A DNA stretch of 64,000 bases from Bacteroidales bacterium (GTDB taxonomy: Bacteria; Bacteroidota; Bacteroidia; Bacteroidales; ML635J-15), in NCBI GenBank assembly GCA_003249955.1, contig QKHS01000081.1:1-64000 (forward strand). The letters are read 5' to 3'. A model generated the notes under the pieces. The model was not told the DNA's origin. It did not search any database and saw nothing but the letters and a program-made list of their open reading frames with translations. Positions 1-7,314 of this stretch are shown piece by piece. Position numbers and translations under genes: made by a program. Position 1 is the stretch's first letter. The number at the start of each line of letters is the position of its first letter.

Positions 1-2993
1 CCGTCGTTTAAGTCAAGTAAATAAACATAAGGGCCGGAGGGAACGTATCTGTCATTATATTTTCCGTTCCATTTTTCATTGCAGTTTCCGCTGTATATAA
101 GCTGTCCCCATCTGTTGTAAACATACAATATTGCTTCTGAATAAATTTCCAGATTCTCAATTATCCAGATATCATTAACTCCGTCTGAATTGGGGGTAAA
201 TGCATTCGGAATACTGAGACATTCAAATTGCATGTCTGTAAGGTTTATGTCTGTTATTTTAATACTGCAAAGATTGGTGTCAACAATAGTAATGTCATAA
301 ACACCTTCTGTCAAACCCGAGGCAAGAGGAATATCCGCAAAATTATTATCCCAGTAAATCACATATGGTTCTGTTCCCCCGGTAATAAACAACTCGATAA
401 AACCATCTATATTTCCGATACAGGTAGGATTGTGAGACACATAAACGGCTGCAAGTTCTGCCGGCTCAGAAAAATAAACATCTTTAATATCAGAGCAATT
501 TTTACTGTCTCTGACCATTATTGAATATTCGGATTCTGTAAGGTTAAAATGTTCTTCTCCCTCAAAATTTAGTTCTCCGCTTAACAGGGTAAAATTATAA
601 GGTTCTGTTCCGCCTTCCGCGCTTAATTTTATGTCCACATCTGTTTTCCCGAAACAACTTCTGTTTGTCAACTCATAAGATAAATCAAGTTTTTCCGGTT
701 CGCTTATAGTTTGTGTTTTTGAGGCTGTACATCCGTTTGCATCAGTTACCAAAACTGTGTATGTCCCTGACGGAAGCTGCAAAGGAGAAACCGAAGCAAC
801 TCCGTCAACTTCAAAAACAAGTGGGATTTGAGTGATAGAAGAGCTAAAAATGAGAGTTCCGTTTCCGCCATAACAATCAGATGGTAAAGACTGTACTGTA
901 ATATCCGGACTTATAGTAATTGTGTGAGAATATGGTTCGGAACAAATACCGTTATTGCTTGTAAAAGTATATGTTGTCGTCTGTGAGTTATTTATTGCCG
1001 GAGTCCATGTTCCTGTTATTCCGTTTAGTGATGTGGTTGGCAGGGCAGGGATAAAGCTACCTTTACAATAAAACGCGGGAATATTAAATACCGGAGTGCC
1101 TGAAACCGGAAGAACTTCAACAACACTGTTAAGTATCACTTCCGAAGGACATGCGCTTATTCCGCCGGTAATGGTAACTGTATAAACGCCTTGTTCAGTC
1201 ACATTTATTGTTGCCTGGGCGGACGAAAATCCACCCGGACCTGACCAGTGAAAAGAACTTCCTCCCGAAGCGGTAATTGTTGCAGACTCTCCTTCGCATA
1301 TTGTTGTTTGCTGAGGACTTACTGCCGCCAGTTCTACTCCCGACTGTGCTTTTATTGAATAACTGCAGAATGCTCCGTAACAGCCATCTGTCATCATATA
1401 ATAAGTCTGTCCTGCAACCAGATTGTAGAGTGTAAGTGTATGACTGCCTTCAATCAGCCCGGGTTCGATATAAGTATAGCTGCTTACCAATGAATTCAAA
1501 TGACAGTCAGAGCCTGAATATACGGCAAACTGAATTCCCATCGGGTCAGCAAATCCTCCGTTGCAGTCATAAACATTAAAATTCAGAACTACTGTAGAAG
1601 CTGATGCTATAAATGTAATAAAAGAGTTATTATCCAATGCTGAATTACCGGGAAACAGTAATCCGGTATCTTCAATCTGGTCATAGACTCTTTCCACATT
1701 GTAAAAATTACTGGTTGCACCTTCATAACCATTAAGATTACAAATATTAGGAGCCGAGATACAATATTGAGAAGCAATATTCGACTCTTCATCAGTACAA
1801 CTAACATGTGCAACCCAACCCGGCCTGACATTACTGTCATCAGAGATAAATCTGAAGCAAAGACACTGTCCTGACGAAATTACAACCGGAACCTGATTTG
1901 TTGCAGTTTGTATTCCTGAAAATTCAAACATAGGAAAATCCGATGTCCCCGGACCATCAAAAACCATTAATTTGTCATACCGTTCCTGATATCTTCCCAC
2001 ATCGCCGTTGTCCTCCGTGTTAAAACTCAGAAATTCAACCTTCACATGATTTCCCTCGTCAGAACAAAATTTTACAACCTTGTTTTCACCGTCAGAGTAA
2101 TCCGAAAGCCCGCCACTATCATAAAACATAGCATTACAGGTGTTAATAGTCCCGGAATTCGCTCCGATATTATATGCCTGGCATGTAGCTACTTCATAAT
2201 TTAAAACATTAGAATATGACGTTTCCCCTGTATTAGTACATGTCACCGCCAATCTGAAAAACGTCGTAGTATTTGCCGTGTACGAGGCAGATTCTGGATC
2301 TGTAGCTCCGGTTATATTTATCCATCCCGAACTTCCGTCAGCCGAACGTTGCCATTGATATGCAAGCCCTGTAAATCCCTGTGAGTAACCTTCTGCACTA
2401 AGGTCTATCCCTGTATTTACACCTGAGCATCCCAAAGACAGGGAAGAACTTGCAAATCCGCCATAAGGAGTTAAACTACAGGCAGAACGTGAAACAAAAT
2501 TTACCGTAATCTTCCAGTTATTATTTACATAATTAAGATTGTTACTACAACCTCCTTCACCGGAAGTCCGCCCGGCATGAAGTTCGAAAAATATTGTTTT
2601 GCCTCCGCTTACATTCTCTGCTATATTCAGGTTAGTCCTTTTATAATTATATGTTCCGTTGCTTTCTCCGCTGCCGTAATAAACATTACTTTCATTTTCA
2701 CCTCCGGACGAAACACATCTTAACTGAGAAACCTGCTGTGACATAAGTGCTTCGCCTTCCGCAGTCATACTGTATTCAACATCAACTCCGGTTATCGTAG
2801 CTCCCGGAGGAATTTTTACACCTATAACCAAAGGACAATCCGAAGACGTTTCGGTACCGGTAAAACCAGAATCAGTATTGCCGTTGCCAGAAGAATAAAC
2901 CGCAGTTACAAACTGGCTAACCCCTGACTGTGAATAACATAGAAATAATGTTAAAAATAATAATGTGCTAATTTTAAAAAAGCTGATTTTCAT
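1..2993 (-). CDS. Large T9SS-secreted multidomain protein (3' end beyond window)
   Basis: The frame stays open from the ATG at 2991-2993 to the window edge, about 997 codons. The N-terminus is a signal peptide that should be cut before Gln (LCYS|QSG). After it come an Ig-like region, a CUB-like segment (VEFLSFNTE, YDKLMVFDGPG), PKD/Ig-like modules, and at least three SprB-like repeats with the pattern C-x-G ... GGTEPY. Near the window edge is the start of a type B T9SS (gliding-motility-associated, CHU_C) sorting domain, with SIPNAFTPNSDGVNDIW and YNRWGQLIYSG. In this family the sorting domain ends the protein, so probably only a few residues are missing. The likely role is a surface-attached or secreted adhesin or matrix protein carried by T9SS. 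The specific ligand cannot be read from the sequence. No paired T9SS component gene is in the window. Confidence 0.9.
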   Translation of the reverse strand, partial: MKISFFKISTLLFLTLFLCYSQSGVSQFVTAVYSSGNGNTDSGFTGTETSSDCPLVIGVKIPPGATITGVDVEYSMTAEGEALMSQQVSQLRCVSSGGENESNVYYGSGESNGTYNYKRTNLNIAENVSGGKTIFFELHAGRTSGEGGCSNNLNYVNNNWKITVNFVSRSACSLTPYGGFASSSLSLGCSGVNTGIDLSAEGYSQGFTGLAYQWQRSADGSSGWINITGATDPESASYTANTTTFFRLAVTCTNTGETSYSNVLNYEVATCQAYNIGANSGTINTCNAMFYDSGGLSDYSDGENKVVKFCSDEGNHVKVEFLSFNTEDNGDVGRYQERYDKLMVFDGPGTSDFPMFEFSGIQTATNQVPVVISSGQCLCFRFISDDSNVRPGWVAHVSCTDEESNIASQYCISAPNICNLNGYEGATSNFYNVERVYDQIEDTGLLFPGNSALDNNSFITFIASASTVVLNFNVYDCNGGFADPMGIQFAVYSGSDCHLNSLVSSYTYIEPGLIEGSHTLTLYNLVAGQTYYMMTDGCYGAFCSYSIKAQSGVELAAVSPQQTTICEGESATITASGGSSFHWSGPGGFSSAQATINVTEQGVYTVTITGGISACPSEVILNSVVEVLPVSGTPVFNIPAFYCKGSFIPALPTTSLNGITGTWTPAINNSQTTTYTFTSNNGICSEPYSHTITISPDITVQSLPSDCYGGNGTLIFSSSITQIPLVFEVDGVASVSPLQLPSGTYTVLVTDANGCTASKTQTISEPEKLDLSYELTNRSCFGKTDVDIKLSAEGGTEPYNFTLLSGELNFEGEEHFNLTESEYSIMVRDSKNCSDIKDVYFSEPAELAAVYVSHNPTCIGNIDGFIELFITGGTEPYVIYWDNNFADIPLASGLTEGVYDITIVDTNLCSIKITDINLTDMQFECLSIPNAFTPNSDGVNDIWIIENLEIYSEAILYVYNRWGQLIYSGNCNEKWNGKYNDRYVPSGPYVYLLDLND

Positions 2994-3197
2994 TTTAAAA
3001 CCACGATATAATTGCTTTTAATAAATAAGAACCTGCAATATATAACTTCGGTTTTAACTTTATAGTTGCACAGATTCTATTTAACTTAATACAAAAATAC
3101 TTATTTTAAACATAAATACTTAAACAAAGCTGAAAAAACATTTAATTATCCGTGATCTTCATTCAATCTCTGATCTGTTATGTTTTAATATTTTATC

Positions 3198-3205
3198 TAT
3201 TTTTG
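3198..3205 (+). promoter_or_regulatory. TAnnTTTG promoter -7 element for mnmE
   Basis: TATTTTTG matches the Bacteroidota -7 consensus TAnnTTTG exactly and lies 12 bases before the mnmE ATG chosen at 3218. The transcript would have a very short leader. No clear -33 TTG is visible. Confidence 0.55.
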
Positions 3206-3217
3206 CAAAAAAAAATA

Positions 3218-4597
3218 ATGGATAATCAGAACAGAACAATTTGTGCAATTTCTACTCCTGCAGGAGTGGGAGCAATTTCTATAATAAGATTGAGCGGAGA
3301 GAACTCACACAAAATTGTTTACAACATATCGGGTAATTCTGAAAAACTTAAAAATGCCGAAGCCGGAAAAATGATCTTTTGCCGTATTTTTAATAAAGAG
3401 AATGAAATACTTGACGAAGCTTTAATTGTTAAATTTCACAATCCTCATTCATTTACAGGCGAAGATATGGCAGAAATATACTGCCACGGCTCTCAGTTTA
3501 TTCAAAACGAAATAATTAATTTACTGACAGAAAACGGAGCTTCGATAGCGCAACCAGGCGAATTTACAAAACGTGCCTTCTTCAACGGAAAAATGGATTT
3601 ATCTCAGTCAGAGGCTGTTGCAGATGTTATTTCAAGTAACAGTTCCGAATCACACAGAATTGCAATACGTCAGATGAAGGGGAATATATCGTCAGAAATA
3701 AACGCCCTTCGCGACAAAATGATTGAGTTGACAGCATTAATGGAACTGGAACTGGACTTTGGTGAGGAAGATGTTGAATTCGCAGACAGAAGCAGTATTC
3801 TTGGTTTGATTTACGAAATGCAGAGCCGGATTAAATCTCTTATAAATTCTTTCCGGTTCGGGAATGCAATAAAATCAGGCGTTCCGGTCGTAATAGCAGG
3901 AGAACCAAATACCGGAAAGTCAACTTTATTAAATGCACTGCTTAAAGAAGAAAGAGCTATTGTTTCTGCTATACCCGGAACCACACGCGATACAATTGAA
4001 GAAGAACTTATTCTGGATGGCATTAAATTCAGAATTATTGACACCGCAGGAATAAGAAATTCATCGGATGAAATAGAAGAAATAGGCATAAAACGAAGCT
4101 TTGAAAAAATAGATAAAGCTCAACTTGTACTTTTGATGATTGACATTAATGAGCCTGAGATACAATCTGTTAACATAATTAACGACATCAAATCAAAACT
4201 TCGTGAAGACCAGAGTTTGATAATAGTGTTGAATAAAACCGATCTTCTTAAAAATCAGTCGCAAATCAAAATCCATGAGAATGAAAACACTGTTGCTATC
4301 TCTGCAGGAAGCGGAAAAAATATTGATTTGTTATGCGAAAAAATGACAGATTATGTAAAGTCGCTTAAAACAGGGGCAGACGACGTGATTATAAGCAGTG
4401 CCAGACATGTTGAGTCTTTAAAGGCAACATCTTCATCTCTGGAAAGAGCTGTGGCTGCACTTAATGAAAACCTCAGCGGCGATTTTGTTTCACAGGATTT
4501 ACGTGAAGCCATGTATTTTCTTGGCGAAATAACAGGCCAGGTAAGCAATGAAGAAGTTCTGGGAGCAATATTTTCTAAGTTTTGCATCGGGAAGTAG
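3218..4597 (+). CDS. mnmE: tRNA uridine-5-carboxymethylaminomethyl modification GTPase MnmE
   Basis: MnmE (TrmE, ThdF) works with MnmG to modify U34 at the wobble position of certain tRNAs. The 459-residue product has the family layout: an N-terminal tetrahydrofolate-binding-type domain (about 1-120), a helical domain, and an inserted GTPase domain with GEPNTGKS (228-235), the DTAG switch (275-278) and an NKTD guanine-specificity motif. It ends in the invariant FCIGK, whose Cys is catalytic in the family. The frame is open further upstream, but ATG 3218 matches the family N-terminus and follows a TAnnTTTG element. The last codons form one of two 17-bp direct repeats (4580-4596 and 6210-6226), the kind of site used by integrative elements at the trmE 3' end. 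The gene itself is intact. Confidence 0.97.
   Translation: MDNQNRTICAISTPAGVGAISIIRLSGENSHKIVYNISGNSEKLKNAEAGKMIFCRIFNKENEILDEALIVKFHNPHSFTGEDMAEIYCHGSQFIQNEIINLLTENGASIAQPGEFTKRAFFNGKMDLSQSEAVADVISSNSSESHRIAIRQMKGNISSEINALRDKMIELTALMELELDFGEEDVEFADRSSILGLIYEMQSRIKSLINSFRFGNAIKSGVPVVIAGEPNTGKSTLLNALLKEERAIVSAIPGTTRDTIEEELILDGIKFRIIDTAGIRNSSDEIEEIGIKRSFEKIDKAQLVLLMIDINEPEIQSVNIINDIKSKLREDQSLIIVLNKTDLLKNQSQIKIHENENTVAISAGSGKNIDLLCEKMTDYVKSLKTGADDVIISSARHVESLKATSSSLERAVAALNENLSGDFVSQDLREAMYFLGEITGQVSNEEVLGAIFSKFCIGK
4580..4596 (+). repeat. attL-like direct repeat within the mnmE 3' end
   Basis: The 17 bases ttttgcatcgggaagta encode the FCIGK end of MnmE and recur exactly at 6210-6226. The repeat corresponds in position and reading to the 18-bp attB at the end of trmE used by Salmonella Genomic Island 1. 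Calling it attL is inference. Confidence 0.6.
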
Positions 4598-4627
4598 TTT
4601 GGCTAATCCCTTCATTTGCAACACTTT

Positions 4628-4723
4628 ATGAGTACCAGCACTTCGGTTCAAAAAATCTGCGAAGATTTCTTCAACGCGATGGTGGCTCTTTATAGTTGTG
4701 AAGGAGCTGTAGTATTAAATTAG
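4628..4723 (+). pseudogene. Decayed C-terminal fragment, paralogue of the 5005-6021 protein
   Basis: A short open frame from ATG 4628 to TAG 4721 (31 residues) contains KICEDFFNAMVALYSCEGA followed by VVLN. This aligns residue for residue with the last part of the intact downstream protein (KIYEDFYYAMVALYSCVGA then EVLD). The upstream part of this copy is gone: mnmE ends only 30 bases before it. It is best read as the tail of a deleted paralogue, not a functional peptide. Confidence 0.7.
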
Positions 4724-4780
4724 TTTGTTGCACCCAATTGGGTTTATTGCTTCGTAATTATAGTTCTAATTAGTTTCCTC

Positions 4781-4828
4781 ATTCGCAAAAATCCCCGCCT
4801 TTCACTTTAAATGAAACGTTCAAGGTTT
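4781..4828 (+). repeat. 48-bp block after the gene fragment (copy A)
   Basis: The block running from attcgcaaaaatcccc to cgttcaaggttt matches 6079-6126 at 44 of 48 bases, with no gaps. Each copy sits 55-60 bases after the stop codon of a copy of the same gene family, so gene tail plus block form a repeated unit. The intervening 3' sequence is much less conserved, which suggests the block itself is kept or was recently copied. No T-tract terminator is present. The remaining bases up to 4971 hold nothing recognisable. Confidence 0.75.
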
Positions 4829-4971
4829 TACCCAACTCTTATAGATTTTCAACGACTCTATCATTTCTAAAATACTATTACTTGGCTTGAACCTTATCCA
4901 TTATCAAATTTAGATACTTTATCATCGATTTAATTTCTTCTATTTTTCATTAAATTTATCTTTTTTTAATT

Positions 4972-4979
4972 TAATTTTG
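4972..4979 (+). promoter_or_regulatory. TAnnTTTG promoter -7 element
   Basis: TAATTTTG lies 25 bases before the ATG at 5005 and matches the consensus exactly. The surrounding DNA is very AT-rich, so chance matches are possible. Confidence 0.45.
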
Positions 4980-5004
4980 TAAATCATTTTTAAATCATCG
5001 AACA

Positions 5005-6021
5005 ATGAAATTTTTATTCTCACTATTCGTTTTTTTATTTCTAAGCACATCATTTTTTGCTCAATATGATGAGTCGTTTTCACAAATCTCAATGCTATAC
5101 TCTGACTTTTCAGTTCAATCAAAACAATTCCTCGACAATAAATATATTGATAAAAATGAAGCGAAAAAGCTTAATAAAATATTAGTATCAATAAATTCAG
5201 CTGAAGCCAAATTTTTCAATCCTAAAAATGGTTTGACCGATGAAAACAAAGCAATTCTTGTGTACTTAGATTCCAAACAAAATGAAATAGATAGCATTGC
5301 AAGTTGTTTTCATAAAACAATAATTGACTTAACAATATGCGATAAAGCATCAAATATCAATATCCCTATAATTATGCATTTAGATTTTTTAAAACAAGAA
5401 GCATATGGTTTTGATCTTATTGATAAATACAGCAATTTAATTAAAACACTTAGTGCCGTTATGCAGGATAAAATAATTACCGATACTGAAATGATAGAGG
5501 TAATCAGTTTGATCGATAAAATCAATAATGTTAAAACATCTATGCGTGATAACTTTTCAGATAAAAATTTAAATTTTAAATTATTTGAATTTTTCGATTC
5601 TCAAGTCGTTTTAATTGATTCTCTAACGTTTCAGCTATGTGATTTATCTTTTACCTACAATTATATTTTGTCTATTTCTGAAAACAAAATCCCCAATGAC
5701 TTTTATTTCAATTACAGATATCCAGTGTATGATGCCGGTAAAATGATGATAATGGTTGAAAATTACACAGAATTAGCAAAAAAAGTTTCTGAAGACAATA
5801 AACTCAGTGACAAAGAAATCGAAGATATTAAAATATTCGATAAAGAGTTAACAGATTTTGAGAATGAAATGGATGAAAAGTACAAGAATGATAAAGAAGG
5901 TTATGCAAGAGTTAACAAGTATTTTGAAGACAACAAAACTGAAACAGATAAAATTTATGAAGATTTCTACTACGCTATGGTTGCTCTTTATAGTTGTGTA
6001 GGTGCTGAAGTATTAGATTAG
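5005..6021 (+). CDS. Secreted protein of unknown function inside the mnmE-end element
   Basis: This 338-residue protein starts with a clear signal peptide (MKFLFSLFVFLFLSTSFFA) and should be cleaved before Gln (FFA|QYDE). The rest is mostly helical in character and rich in Lys, Asp, Glu and Asn, with three similar Asp/Lys-rich helical stretches: YIDKNEAKKLNKI, IITDTEMIEVISLIDKI and KLSDKEIEDIKIFDKEL. These may be internal repeats. It ends in a distinctive Ala/Tyr/Cys segment, YAMVALYSCVGAEVLD. I do not recognise the family. Codons are markedly more AT-rich than in mnmE or the PrkA operon, and the gene lies between the direct repeats with a decayed paralogue just upstream. Both facts point to recent acquisition. 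No toxin, immunity or enzyme motif was seen. Confidence 0.75.
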   Translation: MKFLFSLFVFLFLSTSFFAQYDESFSQISMLYSDFSVQSKQFLDNKYIDKNEAKKLNKILVSINSAEAKFFNPKNGLTDENKAILVYLDSKQNEIDSIASCFHKTIIDLTICDKASNINIPIIMHLDFLKQEAYGFDLIDKYSNLIKTLSAVMQDKIITDTEMIEVISLIDKINNVKTSMRDNFSDKNLNFKLFEFFDSQVVLIDSLTFQLCDLSFTYNYILSISENKIPNDFYFNYRYPVYDAGKMMIMVENYTELAKKVSEDNKLSDKEIEDIKIFDKELTDFENEMDEKYKNDKEGYARVNKYFEDNKTETDKIYEDFYYAMVALYSCVGAEVLD

Positions 6022-6078
6022 CAAATTGCACCTATTCTGTTTTTTTTATTTATAATTATTTTTCTAATTTTCACCCTT

Positions 6079-6126
6079 ATTCGCAAAAATCCCCACCTTT
6101 AACTTAAAATGAAGCGTTCAAGGTTT
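6079..6126 (+). repeat. 48-bp block after the 5005-6021 gene (copy B)
   Basis: Second copy of the block at 4781-4828, with four substitutions. The stretch 6127-6209 between this block and the right direct repeat contains a small imperfect inverted repeat (agaagg ... cccttct, around 6161-6187) and nothing else recognisable. Confidence 0.75.
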
Positions 6127-6209
6127 GCACGGTCTTTTTGTAAAATTTAGCCTGATGAATAGAAGGCTTACGCACGCCAGCCCTTCTGTTGTTTTACTTT
6201 TGTCACATT

Positions 6210-6226
6210 TTTTGCATCGGGAAGTA
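6210..6226 (+). repeat. attR-like direct repeat, second copy of the mnmE 3' end
   Basis: An exact copy of 4580-4596. Read in frame it again gives FCIGK followed by a stop (taa here, tag in mnmE), although no mnmE sequence precedes it. This is what site-specific integration at the 3' end of mnmE would leave. Confidence 0.6.
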
Positions 6227-6325
6227 AAGCTTAACCTTTTAATAATCTATATAACCCTTATCAGAACGGGAACGAAAAAATTTCATAAATTTTATCCGAC
6301 AGGAATTTTACAATTATTTTTTTTT

Positions 6326-6333
6326 TACTTTTG
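6326..6333 (+). promoter_or_regulatory. TAnnTTTG promoter -7 element
   Basis: TACTTTTG lies 17 bases before the TTG start at 6351 and matches the consensus exactly. It supports a start near 6351 rather than further downstream. Confidence 0.5.
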
Positions 6334-6350
6334 CAAAAAAGCCTGAGTAA

Positions 6351-7151
6351 TTGATTAATTATACCAAATATTACAACTCTGAATCTGCAGATTGGGTGAC
6401 TTTTATCCATGGAGCAGGAGGTAGTTCCACAATATGGTATAAGCAGATAAAATCGTTCACGAAAAAGTATAATGTATTGCTCATAGACCTCAGAGGACAT
6501 GGAAAATCAAACAAGTGTTCGGTTAAAGGCTTTAATCAGAAATACACTTTCAGTTTTATTGCAGATGATGTTCTGGAGGTTTTAAACCACGAAAACATTC
6601 AAAAATCACATTTTGCAGGCATCTCACTCGGCACAATAATTATAAGACAAATTGCGGAACAATATCCGGAGCGGGTTTCGTCAATGATTATGGGTGGTGC
6701 AATCATGAAATTTAACTTCCGGTCTCAAATACTTATGAAACTGGGTTTTCTGTTTAAATCTCTGGTTCCTTACTTATTGCTTTACAATTTTTTTGCATTC
6801 ATTATAATGCCTAAAAATAACCACAAACATTCCCGGAACCTGTTTATGCGGGAAGCAAAAAATGTTTACCGTACAGAGTTCCTTAAGTGGTATAAAATGA
6901 CTGCTGACATAAACCCTATACTCAGGCTTTTCAGAAGCATAGAATTACCTATACCCACTCTTTACATTATGGGCGAGGAAGACTACATGTTTCTGCCAGC
7001 TATTCAGCAACTTATGCAAAGACATGTTAACAACTCAAAGCTTATAGTTTTCCCGGCCTGCGGTCATGTTGTAAATGTTGACAAACCGGAGCTTTTCAAT
7101 AGAACCGCCTTTGAATTTATTGATGCGGTTTCTGCACAATCAGCCTTCTGA
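6351..7151 (+). CDS. Alpha/beta-hydrolase fold protein
   Basis: The 266-residue product is a serine hydrolase of the alpha/beta-hydrolase superfamily. It has the oxyanion motif HGAGG (20-24), the nucleophile elbow GISLG with Ser92, an acidic residue in GEED (Asp211) and the catalytic His239 in CGHVVNVDKP. A hydrophobic lid-like insertion spans about 125-155. Substrate cannot be predicted; esters or small lactones are typical. The start is TTG at 6351, directly after an in-frame stop. No ATG occurs in frame before residue 112, which would delete the catalytic Ser, so TTG is preferred. A TAnnTTTG element sits just upstream. The gene lies just right of the element at the mnmE end and was probably the original neighbour of mnmE. 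Confidence 0.88.
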   Translation: MINYTKYYNSESADWVTFIHGAGGSSTIWYKQIKSFTKKYNVLLIDLRGHGKSNKCSVKGFNQKYTFSFIADDVLEVLNHENIQKSHFAGISLGTIIIRQIAEQYPERVSSMIMGGAIMKFNFRSQILMKLGFLFKSLVPYLLLYNFFAFIIMPKNNHKHSRNLFMREAKNVYRTEFLKWYKMTADINPILRLFRSIELPIPTLYIMGEEDYMFLPAIQQLMQRHVNNSKLIVFPACGHVVNVDKPELFNRTAFEFIDAVSAQSAF

Positions 7152-7314
7152 TTAAAACATGTTTGAATACCAACAATGTGTTAATAAGTTTCAGGACTGT
7201 TAACACCAATCATTAGTTTATTTTCTTTAATTTTACTACCAATAGAAACATTTTACCCTGTTCTGTCGTTGAAATAGTAAACTTTTAAAAATACAAAATC
7301 TAAAAATAACAGCC

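Larger units (their letters stand above)
4580..6226. mobile_element. Putative remnant or passenger element integrated at the mnmE 3' end
   Basis: About 1.63 kb lies between exact 17-bp direct repeats of the mnmE 3' end. It holds a decayed gene tail (4628-4723), a complete AT-rich gene for a secreted protein (5005-6021) and two copies of a 48-bp block downstream of each (4781-4828, 6079-6126). There is no integrase, excisionase, relaxase or transposase, so it would be a deletion remnant or a non-autonomous passenger. The trmE 3' end is an established integration site of SGI1-type islands in Proteobacteria. Applying that to this organism is inference. A tandem duplication that captured the mnmE tail is the main alternative. 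Confidence 0.5.

Noticed and set aside
4580-6226. Integron-type cassette (attC) interpretation of the mnmE-end region
   Set aside because: No GTTRRRY core sites in attC-like paired arrangement and no IntI gene. Direct repeats of the mnmE end fit trmE-targeted integration better.
6125-6346. Rightward 73-codon open frame across the right 17-bp repeat
   Set aside because: Its frame is in a region better explained as the right end of the element plus the hydrolase promoter; no domain or conserved residues.
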